DNA of 64,000 nucleotides from Chloroflexota bacterium (GTDB lineage: Bacteria; Chloroflexota; Anaerolineae; Aggregatilineales; UBA2796): NCBI GenBank assembly GCA_021325095.1, contig JAJPHV010000038.1, forward strand, positions 1 to 64,000. Direction: 5' to 3'. The notes below the pieces were generated by a model that was not told the DNA's origin, searched no databases, and saw only the letters and a list, made by a program, of their open reading frames with translations. The first letter of the stretch is position 1. Every line of letters starts with the position of its first letter. A program made the translations under genes and the position numbers. Below, one piece after another: positions 40,906-51,525 of the stretch.

Positions 40906-41952
40906 ATGTCTGGCACGATGTTGGGGGTATTCTTCCTTGAGCCGGGACATCTCGAACTGCGCGAGACGGCCATCCCGGAACCCGGCCCTGGGGAAGTCGT
41001 GGTCAAAATCGAAGCGGCGACGACCTGCGGCACAGACCTGAAAGCCTACAAGCGCGGCCATAAGCTGATGAAGCCGCCCATGCTCTTTGGGCACGAATTC
41101 AGCGGCCTGATCAGCGCCGTTGGTTCCGGCGTCACTCACTGGCATGAGGGCGACCCGGTGGTGGCGGCCAATTCCGCGCCCTGCAATGGCTGCTTTTACT
41201 GCCGCCGGGGACACCAGGAGCTTTGCGAGAACCTGGATTCGCGCTTCAACTGGGGAGCCTACGCCCAGTACATTCGCATCCCGGCCCACATTGTCAACCA
41301 GAATCTGCACCGTGTGCCCGCGCACCTCGCCTTTGCCGAGGCGTCACTGACCGAGCCGCTGGCCTGTTCCATCCTGGGCGTGGCAAACGCCAACATCCAG
41401 CTCGGGGACACGGTAGCCATTATCGGGGCTGGCTTCCAGGGGCTGATGCAGGCTCAACTTGCCCTGGCTGCCGGAGCCGGGCAGGTGATCGTCATAGGGC
41501 GCTCACACGGGCGGCTGGCGCAGGCCAGGCAACTCGGCGTTCACGTCACGTTCAGCACGCTGGACGTGGACGCCGTTCAGCAGGTGAAAGCGCTGACACA
41601 CGGGCGCGGCGCGGAAGTGGTCATTGAAGCGGCGGGCAGTGCCGAAACGTGGCGCATGGCGACCCGGATGGCTCGTCCTGGCGCGACGGTACTGCTGTTC
41701 AGCGGACTGCCGGGCGGCACACACGTCGAATTTGACGCAACCCACCTACACTACGGCGAACTGACCATCAAGGGTGTCTTCCACCACACGCCGCGTACCA
41801 TCGAACAGGCGCTGCAAATGCTCTCGTCCGGCTACGTGGACGGCAAGATGGTTATCGAGGGACAGATTCCGCTGGCGCAGGTCGAGGAAGGGCTGCACCG
41901 CATGGATCGCAGCGAGGTGATCAAGCTGGCGGTGCTGCCGGGTCTGTCGTGA
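40906..41952 (+). CDS. Zinc-dependent alcohol/polyol dehydrogenase (MDR), second copy
   Basis: 348 residues with the same plan: CGTDLKAYKRGHKL and GHEFSGLISAVG for catalytic zinc, structural Cys in APCNGCFYCRRGHQELC, NAD motif IIGAGFQGLMQAQLALAAGA, and a VIEAAGSAETW segment. Only moderately similar to the upstream gene, so an old duplication or independent recruitment. The C-terminal FDATHLHYGELTIKGVFHHT is typical of sugar-alcohol dehydrogenases. Confidence 0.92.
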   Translation: MSGTMLGVFFLEPGHLELRETAIPEPGPGEVVVKIEAATTCGTDLKAYKRGHKLMKPPMLFGHEFSGLISAVGSGVTHWHEGDPVVAANSAPCNGCFYCRRGHQELCENLDSRFNWGAYAQYIRIPAHIVNQNLHRVPAHLAFAEASLTEPLACSILGVANANIQLGDTVAIIGAGFQGLMQAQLALAAGAGQVIVIGRSHGRLAQARQLGVHVTFSTLDVDAVQQVKALTHGRGAEVVIEAAGSAETWRMATRMARPGATVLLFSGLPGGTHVEFDATHLHYGELTIKGVFHHTPRTIEQALQMLSSGYVDGKMVIEGQIPLAQVEEGLHRMDRSEVIKLAVLPGLS

Positions 41953-41996
41953 GCAGACGCTCGACATTGTAGACTCAAGCCACTGATGGGCGGTGA

Positions 41997-43496
41997 TCAT
42001 CGCCCTGGCGCGGGTTTGAACTCCACCGTGCCGCCGCCGGGCATCCGGGCAATAAGCTGCACCATCGCGCGGCTGACGTGCAGCCCGGCCAGGTTGCGCG
42101 CCCGCCGGTACGGCGAGAGCCTATCGCGCCCGCTGCGCGCCCGCGCCACTTCCCATTCTTTGTGGAACCACATCTGCACCCAGCGGTAAAACAGCGTGTT
42201 GTACTTGCCGCGCTCGAACAGCAGCTTGTTTTCGGCAGTAAAGGCCCAATCCTCGCTGTCGTGCATGATCCGATCCCGCACCTGCTGGTAGAACTCCGTG
42301 CCAGGCAGCGGGTAGGCGATGGTCGTGCTGAACGTATCGGGCTGTGTCTCGACCAGCATCTTGACGGACTGGCGCAGGTCTTCCATCTCCTCGCCAGGGT
42401 AGCCAACCATCATGAAGAAATAGATGTGAATACCTACGGCGCGACAGGCTTCGACGGCACGGTAAATCTGCTCGATCTTGGTGCCCTTCTTCATGGCATT
42501 CAGGACTTTTTGCGAGCCGCTTTCTGCACCAAAGTAAATCTTCCGGCAGCCGATCTCCTTCAATGCGGTCAGCATCGGCACGTCCACCAGGTTGACCCGG
42601 CTCAGGCATTCAAACGGAATGGCGGCGTCGCGCTTGACCACTTCGTCGCGCCACTCGAAGACCCACTGCCGATCCACGCCCGTGATGTCGTCCACGACCC
42701 GGATCTGGTCGGGGCCGTATTGTTCCTTGATCAACCGCATTTCCTCGGCGGCGTTGGCCGCCGAACGCGAACGGTAGGAGCGCCCAAAGATGCCCTTCTG
42801 ACACCAGGTACAGGCGTAGGGGCAGCCGCGCGTGTTGATGATGCTCAGGCTCCAGTAGCCGTGCGCCGCCGTCCAGTGCCGCTTGTAGACTTCCATATCG
42901 ATCAGGTCGCGGGAGGGGAAGGGGATTGTATCGGGGTCGTCAATCGGTGGGCGGCGCGGCGTGCTTTCCAGTTCGCCCTGATCGTTCAAGAAGCGCAGTC
43001 CCTTGATCTGGCGCAGGCTGATCAGATCAGCGCCGTTGCGCCCGGTCAGGTGATTCATCAGTTCGACAATGGTCACTTCACCCTCGTCCCACACCACCAG
43101 ATCGACCACCCGCTGGCCCTGGGCATTGGTGTGGCGCAGATAGGCTTCTGGCTTGCCCGTCGGGTCGGGGCCGCCGAAGATGACCATTGCACCATACCGC
43201 TTGGCGATCTCGGCCAGTTTGAGCGCGTTGTGGCGGGTGGTGATGAGCGCCGTCAGGCCCACGATCCTGGGCTGGTAGCGCTCCATTGCCCGCTCAAAAC
43301 TGTCGTAATCCGGCTCGAACGTGCCGTCAAACATGGCGACGCTGTAATCGTGCTGGCGCAGCACCGATGCCAGATACAGCAGGCCAAGCGGGAAGTACGG
43401 CGTCATGAGCTTCTGCTCAACCGGGTCTTTGCTGATGAACAGGGGGTTGGCAAGCAGAATGTCAGGTTGTCCATCAACCGTTGAACGCACAGTCAT
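41997..43496 (-). CDS. B12-domain-type radical SAM protein
   Basis: 499 residues. N-terminal B12-binding-like Rossmann domain (ILLANPLFISKD..., GLTALITTRHNALKLAEIAK, VIFGGPDP) without the DxHxxG motif (VAMFDGTFEP instead). Radical SAM core with CxxxCxxC in RGCPYACTWCQKG, followed by GVDRQWVFEW, and AESGSQKVLNAMKKG. C-terminal about 100 residues basic. The family (BchE, P-methylase-like) includes many uncharacterised methyl or ring-forming enzymes. Likely cotranscribed after the nucleotidyltransferase-like gene. Confidence 0.92.
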   Translation of the reverse strand: MTVRSTVDGQPDILLANPLFISKDPVEQKLMTPYFPLGLLYLASVLRQHDYSVAMFDGTFEPDYDSFERAMERYQPRIVGLTALITTRHNALKLAEIAKRYGAMVIFGGPDPTGKPEAYLRHTNAQGQRVVDLVVWDEGEVTIVELMNHLTGRNGADLISLRQIKGLRFLNDQGELESTPRRPPIDDPDTIPFPSRDLIDMEVYKRHWTAAHGYWSLSIINTRGCPYACTWCQKGIFGRSYRSRSAANAAEEMRLIKEQYGPDQIRVVDDITGVDRQWVFEWRDEVVKRDAAIPFECLSRVNLVDVPMLTALKEIGCRKIYFGAESGSQKVLNAMKKGTKIEQIYRAVEACRAVGIHIYFFMMVGYPGEEMEDLRQSVKMLVETQPDTFSTTIAYPLPGTEFYQQVRDRIMHDSEDWAFTAENKLLFERGKYNTLFYRWVQMWFHKEWEVARARSGRDRLSPYRRARNLAGLHVSRAMVQLIARMPGGGTVEFKPAPGR

Positions 43497-43517
43497 TACA
43501 ACACATCCTTTGACGGT

Positions 43518-44543
43518 TCAGTCTACACCCGATTCACTTTGTCCCAGGCGAACCGCAGGTAACGCTGACTCTACCGGTCCCCTCGGCGCGGGCTGCGGAT
43601 GCTGGCCGCCATGTGAGGTGAATTCATCTGCAAGCGCATAGCGCGCCAGACGTTTCCGGTAGTCCTCCAGCGCCGGGTAGCCGTAATCGTTGAAATGGCC
43701 CTTGACGCGCTCGGCGTCGATCTGTGCAGCGGAACCGGGCTTGCTGGCCTCGGCGCTGAATTTGCGCAGCTTACGGCGTTGCTCCCAGCGTTCCAGCGCA
43801 TCGCCGAACGGGCCGCTCAACAGCAGTTCCCCGATCCATTGTACGGCGCGCCCCAGGCCGCGCGGGCGGCGATCCGGCTCCTGGTAAAAGGGCTGTCGCG
43901 CGTTGGGCAGCATCTTTGACGACCATCCGTTCGCGGCGCGCATCGCCTGGTAGATGGATAATCCGGCCAGCGGAACCATCTGAGCCAGTTCGTGAGCAAT
44001 GAACAAATCCTGGCGAGACTGGACAAGCGCCGTCTCGGCCAGGACGTAATTGGGGCACAGATTGACGCCCCACAGCCGGGCCAGGCGCACCATCAGTACG
44101 GCCATTGCTCGCGCCAGCCAGACCCGGCCCGGAACCGTGACCAGCAGATAATCAATGTCGTCCTGCTCGTCGTCAGCGTTGCGCATGGCAAGCGCGCCGG
44201 TGAGCGCAACCATCCGTACAAAGGGCAGGTGGGCCAGGATGACCCCATAGCGGCGCGCCAGCGGCCACAAACGGCGCGAGGCGGCGTCGCGCCGGTGCCG
44301 TTCCGCCGCCGTTTGGCTACGCTCGCGGATGGCGCAGTAGCCATTGACGCGCTCAACCCGTGCCGCCAGCCAGGCCGATTGATCGAGCGCCCGGCGGATG
44401 TCACGGCGTGAAGCTGAGAGTCCGATAAGAAAGTGGTGCAGCTCCGCTTCCGTCATCGGGAAGCTGAAGATGTCACCATACAGCAGCGTCCGAAAAATGG
44501 CCTCTGCCGCCCGGCTGTCCGGCGGGGCGGTATCCCGATTCAT
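43518..44543 (-). CDS. Nucleotidyltransferase-like protein
   Basis: 341 residues. A segment reading VALTGALAMRNADDEQDDIDYLLVTV resembles the (G)S..R......DIDL hallmark of minimal nucleotidyltransferases, with Asp pair DID as possible metal ligands. N-terminal helical region (DRAPPDSR..., GDIFSFPMTEAELHHFLIGL) recalls a winged helix; the C-terminal 130 residues are basic and helical. Function unknown. It precedes the radical SAM gene by 21 bases and may modify its substrate or product. Start at ATG 44543. Confidence 0.62.
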   Translation of the reverse strand: MNRDTAPPDSRAAEAIFRTLLYGDIFSFPMTEAELHHFLIGLSASRRDIRRALDQSAWLAARVERVNGYCAIRERSQTAAERHRRDAASRRLWPLARRYGVILAHLPFVRMVALTGALAMRNADDEQDDIDYLLVTVPGRVWLARAMAVLMVRLARLWGVNLCPNYVLAETALVQSRQDLFIAHELAQMVPLAGLSIYQAMRAANGWSSKMLPNARQPFYQEPDRRPRGLGRAVQWIGELLLSGPFGDALERWEQRRKLRKFSAEASKPGSAAQIDAERVKGHFNDYGYPALEDYRKRLARYALADEFTSHGGQHPQPAPRGPVESALPAVRLGQSESGVD

Positions 44544-44866
44544 CAAATGTGTGTACCCTTACCTGTGTGCCGGGAATGTGTGCTTCAAGCATATTCAGGC
44601 CGCAAATCCGTGCAATCCGTGTAACCTGAAAGGGATAACGTCAAAGCGCGGCCAATCGGATTTACGGTAAAACGGACACTAAGGAAGTGAGGGATGCAAC
44701 CTGACAAATATCAGTATGCCTTAATAACATTTTGCGACATTACGATTACTTCTTTGCTTTTCTCTACATATCAGGTTGGGTTATACTGATTATAAGTATA
44801 AAAAGCGATGTTTCCTGGATTTGTGCCGTGTGCCTGGCAATTCGATTGAGATAGGAGCCCCCTCAT
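44544..44866 (+). promoter_or_regulatory. AT-rich upstream region of gdhA with inverted repeat and promoter candidate
   Basis: No gene seen in these 320 bases. CAACCTGA (44697-44704) is inverted as TCAGGTTG (44771-44778), 66 bases apart. TATACT (44782-44787) directly after the second arm is a likely -10; the -35 is weak (TTTCTC). A second TATAAG lies at 44790-44800. The region is markedly AT-richer than the neighbours. An RBS (AGGAG) precedes ATG 44867. Confidence 0.4.
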
Positions 44867-46156
<1,290 letters not shown>

Positions 46157-46232
46157 TCTGACTGTTTGCCCGGTGGTTCAACCTGCCAGGAAACACCGCC
46201 GGGGCAGGCCAAACTTAACTTAGATTTGACAG

Positions 46233-46269
46233 CCGGGCAGCGCCAACAATTGCGCTGTCCGGTTTTGTT
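46233..46269 (+). terminator. Intrinsic terminator after gdhA
   Basis: Eleven-base stem CCGGGCAGCGC/GCGCTGTCCGG (one G-U pair) with loop CAACAATT, then TTTTGTT. It ends 16 bases before the pseudogene's stop on the other strand. Confidence 0.88.
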
Positions 46270-46284
46270 ATGGCTCAATGCCGC

Positions 46285-46649
46285 TTACGGTTGCTTCTGC
46301 AATGCCTCGGCCATCGCAATCAGGTCGGCGGCACAGGCTGGCGGCATCTGATCTTTGGGTGGTTTCTTCATTTCGCTGACGAAATCAGACTTGATCCTGG
46401 CGTAGCGGTCAACGCGGATACCCAGGTTAATATCCCCGCCCCGGACTTGCGCAAAATCGACACAATGGACAGTGCCATCTGCGTGTCGTCCGTGTAGTGC
46501 CAGGGCGGTTTGAGCAGCATACGCTCCCCGATACGCAGCACGACCATATCTTGGGGGCCGAAGAAATACTCGCCAAACGCATCGCCCAACGACAGCCCTT
46601 CCAGCGAGGCGCGGGTACGAGCCAGCCGTTCTTCGCGGCGTGTTGACAC
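46285..46649 (-). pseudogene. Scrambled ADP-ribosylglycohydrolase fragment
   Basis: Residues from 46649 match the N-terminus of ADP-ribosylglycohydrolases: RTRASLEGLSLGDAFGEYFF and PWHYTDDTQMALSIV, the family's metal-binding start. After VSILRKSG the frame becomes unlike the family and stops at 46368. A second frame, open through the same DNA and continuing VRGGDINLGIRVDRYARI to a TAA at 46285, has coding-like third positions. So the gene is truncated and its 3' part is either frameshifted or a fragment of another gene joined by deletion. The catalytic C-terminal half is absent. Confidence 0.62.
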
Positions 46650-46660
46650 ATGGGCCGCGC

Positions 46661-47686
46661 TTAAATCTTCAAGACCTCAGTCAGCCGTGTAAAACTGGGT
46701 GACTGCGCCATGAACACGAAGCGAACGGGCGTCACGGTGGTTTGCGTGCCGCCGATACTGCGCAGGTGCGATACCGCATCGATCAGGTGCACGCTCTTGA
46801 CGATGATCGTGATGCTGTACCATTGCCCGTCGTCGCTTTCGGGCGTGTTGGCGGCAAAGATCGGCGCGACGGTTGGCCCTTGCAAACCGCGCGTGGTCGT
46901 GTTGGCGGCCACGGCGTGGGCGACAGCCTCCGCCGATGCACCACGAATGTTGGCCGTGATCTGGTAATAGTTGCGCCCATTCAGCGCCGCGTCGATCACT
47001 TCCAGCAGCACTCGTGCCGTGTTCAGCACGGGCGCGCACTGCTGCAAACGGCGCAGGTTCCCGATCAGGCAGGCGTTGGACTCCAGCACCACGCCGTCGC
47101 TGATCGGTTTCAGGTGGTTTTCGCGGAGGGTCGTGCCGGTGGCGCTCAGGTCAACGATGATGTCCCCATAGCCGAGCATGGGCGCGGCCTCGATTGCGCC
47201 TTCCGCCTCGACCAGCGTGAAGTGATGGACACCGTGCCGGTGCAGAAACTGGCGCGCCAGGTTGGTGAACTTGGTCGCCACGCGCAGATTGCGGTGCTTG
47301 TGCTCGCGGAAATCCAGTGACACATCCACCACGTCGGCCATTGTGTCCACGTCGATCCAGGCTTCGGGTACGGCCACGACCAACTGGCAAGCGCCATAGC
47401 GCAGATTCTCGTGCAGGATGAACACGTCGTCCAGGCCGCCAGCAATTTCGTGCACCACGTCCAGCCCGGTGATGCCCAGGTCTACCGTGCCGTCGGCCAC
47501 CTTGTACACGATGTCGCCCACGCGCTGGAACAGCACGTCCACGTGGGGCAGCGCTGGAATGGTCGCGGTGTACTGGCGGGGGTTGGTCTGCACAACGCGC
47601 AGGTCGCACGATCTCAGGAAGTCCAGCGTGGGTTCGGCGATTGCGCCTTTGCTCGGCAGTGCCAGCGTCACGTGGCTCTCATTCAT
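46661..47686 (-). CDS. hisG: ATP phosphoribosyltransferase, long form
   Basis: First step of histidine biosynthesis: ATP plus PRPP to phosphoribosyl-ATP. 341 residues. N-terminal ALPSKGAIAEPTLDFLRSC, VGDIVYKVADGTVDLGITGLD, and the PRPP loop GYGDIIVDLSATGTTLRENHL; C-terminal ferredoxin-like regulatory domain (HLIDAVSHLRSIGGTQTTVTP), which binds histidine in long-form HisG. An upstream in-frame start at 47701 is less likely. Overlaps the hisS-like gene by eight bases. Confidence 0.94.
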   Translation of the reverse strand: MNESHVTLALPSKGAIAEPTLDFLRSCDLRVVQTNPRQYTATIPALPHVDVLFQRVGDIVYKVADGTVDLGITGLDVVHEIAGGLDDVFILHENLRYGACQLVVAVPEAWIDVDTMADVVDVSLDFREHKHRNLRVATKFTNLARQFLHRHGVHHFTLVEAEGAIEAAPMLGYGDIIVDLSATGTTLRENHLKPISDGVVLESNACLIGNLRRLQQCAPVLNTARVLLEVIDAALNGRNYYQITANIRGASAEAVAHAVAANTTTRGLQGPTVAPIFAANTPESDDGQWYSITIIVKSVHLIDAVSHLRSIGGTQTTVTPVRFVFMAQSPSFTRLTEVLKI

Positions 47687-49193
47687 GGACCAGCTTCTCA
47701 ATTAACCCGGTCAGGTCGGACAAGGGATAGGTCAACTGCGTCCCGGCGCGCATATTACGCAGCGTAAGCTGCTGCGCCTCGCGCTCCGCTGCTCCGATCA
47801 GGATCACATAAGGCGTTCCACGCTGATCGGCCTGAGCGAGCGCCTGCGAGAGATTGCGCGTCGGCGGCGTGTAGAGTTCGATAGCCACGTGCTCGCGCAG
47901 CAGCGTGGAGACGCGGGCGGCTTCCGCATTGTCGGCGTCGTCGATGGGCACGACCAGCGCCTGTACACGGGGCGGCACGACCTTGAAGCCGCCTCGGCGG
48001 AGTTCCTGCAAGATGCGTTCCAGCCCATAGGCAAAGCCGATGGCCGGGACATCCTGCGACGCGCCCAGCACCCGGATCAGGTCGTCGTAGCGACCACCGC
48101 CGCAAAGCTGGCTGGCGCTGTCGCCGACTTGGGTGTGCACCTCGAAGACGATCCCGGTGTAATAATTCAGGCCGCGCGCCAGTCCCATTTCCAGGCTGAT
48201 CCGCTCCGGGCCGATGCCATAGGCCGCCAGCAAATCTACCGCAGCCCGGAAAGAATGGACGGTCAGACGAATTGCTTGATCGTCGGGCAGCAGCGCGTCC
48301 AGGGCGCGGAAGGCTTCACTGGGCGGCCCTTCAATGGCGGCCAGCGCTTCCAGGAGATCCAGGGCGCGCAGCACTTCCTGGTGCTGGTCGGCCCGGCGCT
48401 GCTTGTTCAAGAGGCGGCGCGCCACGTCTTCGTTGGTACGCCCGGTTCCCGTCGTCCCCAGATTGGCCGACTCCAGCAGGATTTCAAGTACGCGGCCCAT
48501 GTCGCCATCCGTCTGTGCAGTGGGGCCAGGACTGTTCAACCGCTCAAGCTGCTGTGGCAGACCGGCATACAGGCGCTCAAGCTGGTCTTCGACGTACTTT
48601 CGCCCGCGATCTGGCCGGCGCAGATTTTCGATGTGGCCCAAGACGAGCCGCCGCGTGCGCCGATCCAGGTCGAAGCGATCCAGCAGTTGACCGACCAGCC
48701 CCACATGGCCGATGACCAATGTCCAGTTTTGCAGCCCGACGGCCATCAGCCCACTCACGGCCAGCGCCATCGTCTCCGCGTCGCCGCCAACGCCCGACGG
48801 CCCGATCAGTTCCGTGCCCAGCATGGTGAACTGCCGTGAGTGGCTGCGCTGCGGCGATTCGTAGCGGAAGATCGGCCCCGCGAACTGCCAGCGGATCGGT
48901 TTGAGTTCGTGCTGGTGGCGTTCAACGTACAGCCTGGCCGCCGACGCTGTAAACTCTGAACGCAGGCAAAGCTGACGCCCATACATCTCGAAGTTGAACA
49001 GGCGGTTAATGGCCTCATCGCCCGATTTGGTCAGGAACAAGTCGGCGTACTCGACCACCGGCGTTTCGACAGGTTGGTAGCCAAAACGAGTCATGACCCG
49101 CTGCAAATCGGCAGCGACGGCGGCGGCTTCGGCGGTTTCCTGCACCGAACGATCATGGAAGCCGGGCGGGCGACCAGGCATTGTTGGGGACAT
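47679..49193 (-). CDS. Histidyl-tRNA synthetase-like protein (HisS or HisZ)
   Basis: 504 residues, class II synthetase fold. Motif 2 region FRYESPQRSHSRQFTMLGTE, HisRS peptides MGLARGLNYYTGIVFEVH and GGGRYDDLIRVLG, motif 3 IGFAYGLERIL, and a C-terminal anticodon-binding (HGTP) domain (ALVVPIDDADNAEAARVST). The overlap with hisG suggests HisZ, the regulatory paralogue. But HisG here has its own regulatory domain and the anticodon domain is present, which favours a synthetase. Motif 2 departs from the usual PQKGRYRQF. The role is unresolved. Start 49193 or 49181. Confidence 0.82.
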   Translation of the reverse strand: MSPTMPGRPPGFHDRSVQETAEAAAVAADLQRVMTRFGYQPVETPVVEYADLFLTKSGDEAINRLFNFEMYGRQLCLRSEFTASAARLYVERHQHELKPIRWQFAGPIFRYESPQRSHSRQFTMLGTELIGPSGVGGDAETMALAVSGLMAVGLQNWTLVIGHVGLVGQLLDRFDLDRRTRRLVLGHIENLRRPDRGRKYVEDQLERLYAGLPQQLERLNSPGPTAQTDGDMGRVLEILLESANLGTTGTGRTNEDVARRLLNKQRRADQHQEVLRALDLLEALAAIEGPPSEAFRALDALLPDDQAIRLTVHSFRAAVDLLAAYGIGPERISLEMGLARGLNYYTGIVFEVHTQVGDSASQLCGGGRYDDLIRVLGASQDVPAIGFAYGLERILQELRRGGFKVVPPRVQALVVPIDDADNAEAARVSTLLREHVAIELYTPPTRNLSQALAQADQRGTPYVILIGAAEREAQQLTLRNMRAGTQLTYPLSDLTGLIEKLVHE

Positions 49194-49461
49194 AGGCTCT
49201 CCGGGGAGGTGAAATCAGAAATCAACGGTGCATCGCTGCCGAAAATGATAGCGCAGCAGTGGAGGGACGCCAATTATCAGGATGAGCCAACTCTCTCGCC
49301 TTTTAAGCGCCATGTGGAACAGTGGAAATTGTTAGGAAAGTATTATGTGACTCCCCTGACGGTTTGGCCTTATGATGGGTATAACGTCAATCTGAACAAC
49401 ATTCATCTTCAGTGGTAGCCAGGTAGCACTCAGGCCTACGCTGGGACAGCAACGACGCACC

Positions 49462-50019
49462 GTGAACACACATGAGGAACAAGCGCTAGTCCTGGCCGCT
49501 CAACGTGGCGATGAGCAGGCGTTCGGCGAATTATACGATGCCTACGTAGATCGTATCTATCGCTACATCTATTACCGCGTCAGCACGCCAGAGATTGCTC
49601 AGGATTTGACGTCTGAGGTCTTCCTGCGCATGGTTGAGGGTCTGCCTGGCTACCAGTACCGCGAGCTTCCTCTCCTTGCCTGGTTGTATCGAATTGCCCA
49701 CGCTCGAATCGTCGATCACTACCGTCGATCTCGCCGCCGTGCGAACGACGAAGACATCGAAGCACTCAATCTCGGCACAGAGACCGATCTCGACGGCGCC
49801 ATGATGACCAGATACCATCAGCAGGAAGTCAGGAACGCCCTCAGTCTGCTGACCGATGAACAGCAGCAGGTGATCGTCCTGCGCTTTATCGAGGGTCACA
49901 GCCTCCAGAAAACGGCAGATTTACTTGGCAAGACAATCGGCGCGGTCAAGGTAATGCAGCACCGTGCTCTGCAATCGCTCAACCGGGTGCTCGCTCAACG
50001 GGGCGTGGTCTACGAGTAG
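49462..50019 (+). CDS. ECF RNA polymerase sigma factor
   Basis: 185 residues. Sigma region 2 (FGELYDAYVDRIYRYIYYRV, DLTSEVFLRMVEGLPGY, LAWLYRIAHARIVDHYRR) and region 4 (LTDEQQQVIVLRFIEGHSLQ, KTADLLGKTIGAVKVMQHRA). No region 3 and no long extension. GTG start. Followed after 158 bases by a membrane protein with a cytoplasmic N-terminus, an arrangement in which the membrane protein often controls the sigma factor. Confidence 0.94.
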   Translation: MNTHEEQALVLAAQRGDEQAFGELYDAYVDRIYRYIYYRVSTPEIAQDLTSEVFLRMVEGLPGYQYRELPLLAWLYRIAHARIVDHYRRSRRRANDEDIEALNLGTETDLDGAMMTRYHQQEVRNALSLLTDEQQQVIVLRFIEGHSLQKTADLLGKTIGAVKVMQHRALQSLNRVLAQRGVVYE

Positions 50020-50177
50020 GTTAAAATTGCTACGGCGCCTCGTTGTGTAACTTTTCCGCCGACAATACGGTATACATACCAGCAGTGGTACTTTGTGGTG
50101 ATGCAGTCTTGTTGGTGCAGTATTGTGAAGCGCGAGCGGGACGATAGCGGCCATTTCTACAGCAGAAGTGATACAAG

Positions 50178-51320
50178 ATGTCTGAACCTGTCCGTGATCC
50201 CAGGCACAATGGCAGCGCTGCCGAAACGTTGAGCCAGTGTTTGCAAGCCATCGAATCGGGGCAGGCAACACTGGAAAGCTGCGTTGCGGCTCATCCTGAA
50301 TTTGCCGAACTGGAAGATTTGCTGCGGGCGGTCAGCATTGTTCAAGGGCTGCCGCGTCCTTTGCTGCCCCAGGCCAGTAAAGTCACCATGCGAGGGGAAG
50401 TGCTTGCGAAGTACCGGGCCAGCGCGCGTCCGGTGCGCAGCGCCAGAAGATCACTGGTCGCGCCGCGCTGGTTTCGGGCGGTGCTCGCCGCAAGCCTGAT
50501 CCTGGCGTTACTGCTGGGCGGTGGCGCTGGTCTGGTGCAGGCGGCGGACGAGGCGTTGCCAGGCGACAGCCTGTATGGCGTCAAAAGGTTAACCGAGCAG
50601 GTTCAACTGTCCTTTGCAGACTCTGCCGCCCGTTCCGCCATTTCATATGACATTGCCAGGCGGCGTCTGGCCGAACTAACAGCATTGGCTGCGCGGAACC
50701 AGCCCATTAATGACGAGTTTCTGACGGATGTCACCGATAGCGTTAACGTGGCGTTGGTAGTCCAACCTGACATGGCGCAACGTGCTTCGCTGGTCGTTGA
50801 CGTTACAAAGGCCATTGATCAGGCCCAGTCGTCGGGTGCGATCAACGTTCAGGCCAAAGAGAAAGTCCTGGCAAAGTTGGCGCAACCCCCTGCCGTGTCT
50901 CCCGCCGTTGATCCTACTGAACCTCGACAGGGGAAGGTAAGCACTACTGTCCCACCGGACACGCCTACCCTCCAGGCAGCATCGCCAACTGCAACGTCCA
51001 CAGTGGCGACCACTGAGACGCCAACCGTAGAATCCTCCCCAACGCCTACCACGACGCCCACCGAGATCGGCACAGAAACCGTCACTCCGGTGGAGCCGCT
51101 GATTGCAATTACGAGCATGCCCACCGATGCCCCGCCGACCACACGCCCCACCGTCGTCAGGCCGCGCCCGACTCGTGCAAAAGCCCCGCCGAATAATCCC
51201 AACGGCAATAGTGGCAACAATGCGAGCGGCAATGGTAATGCCAATGGCAATAATGCGGGCGGCAATGGCAACGGTAATGCGGGCGGTAACAGCAGTGCCG
51301 GTGGTGGTGGTAAGAAATAA
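50178..51320 (+). CDS. DUF5667 membrane protein, putative anti-sigma partner
   Basis: 380 residues. Cytoplasmic part (1-98) with an acidic helical motif SQCLQAIESGQATLESCVAA found in partners of Chloroflexota ECF factors; one transmembrane helix (about 99-121, AVLAASLILALLLGGGAGLV); then the DUF5667 domain (DEALPGDSLYGVKRLTEQVQ, ARRRLAELTALAARNQPIND). A Thr/Pro-rich stalk and an Asn/Gly-rich tail (about 330-376) follow outside the membrane. Likely senses an envelope state and binds the sigma factor; no zinc-binding HxxxCxxC motif is present. Confidence 0.8.
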   Translation: MSEPVRDPRHNGSAAETLSQCLQAIESGQATLESCVAAHPEFAELEDLLRAVSIVQGLPRPLLPQASKVTMRGEVLAKYRASARPVRSARRSLVAPRWFRAVLAASLILALLLGGGAGLVQAADEALPGDSLYGVKRLTEQVQLSFADSAARSAISYDIARRRLAELTALAARNQPINDEFLTDVTDSVNVALVVQPDMAQRASLVVDVTKAIDQAQSSGAINVQAKEKVLAKLAQPPAVSPAVDPTEPRQGKVSTTVPPDTPTLQAASPTATSTVATTETPTVESSPTPTTTPTEIGTETVTPVEPLIAITSMPTDAPPTTRPTVVRPRPTRAKAPPNNPNGNSGNNASGNGNANGNNAGGNGNGNAGGNSSAGGGGKK

Positions 51321-51525
51321 ACTGTAGAGCACCCTCGTCCGGCCCTCATGGGCAGCCCGTGAACAGGGCTGCCCAGCCATCATTAAAATTGTAGACTTAG
51401 CGTCTTATCGTTTTCACCCGTAACCTTTCCTCCCTACTCCCCGGTAACTAAATAGACATATCGTAAAGATTGTCGTGTCGTCACGCGGATTCTTCCGTCA
51501 TCATCAATCAAGTGGGAGGATACTC

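Noticed and set aside
49074..49418. 114-codon plus-strand frame before the sigma factor
   Set aside because: Most of it is antisense to the HisRS-like N-terminus, and the rest is AT-rich intergenic sequence without an RBS.
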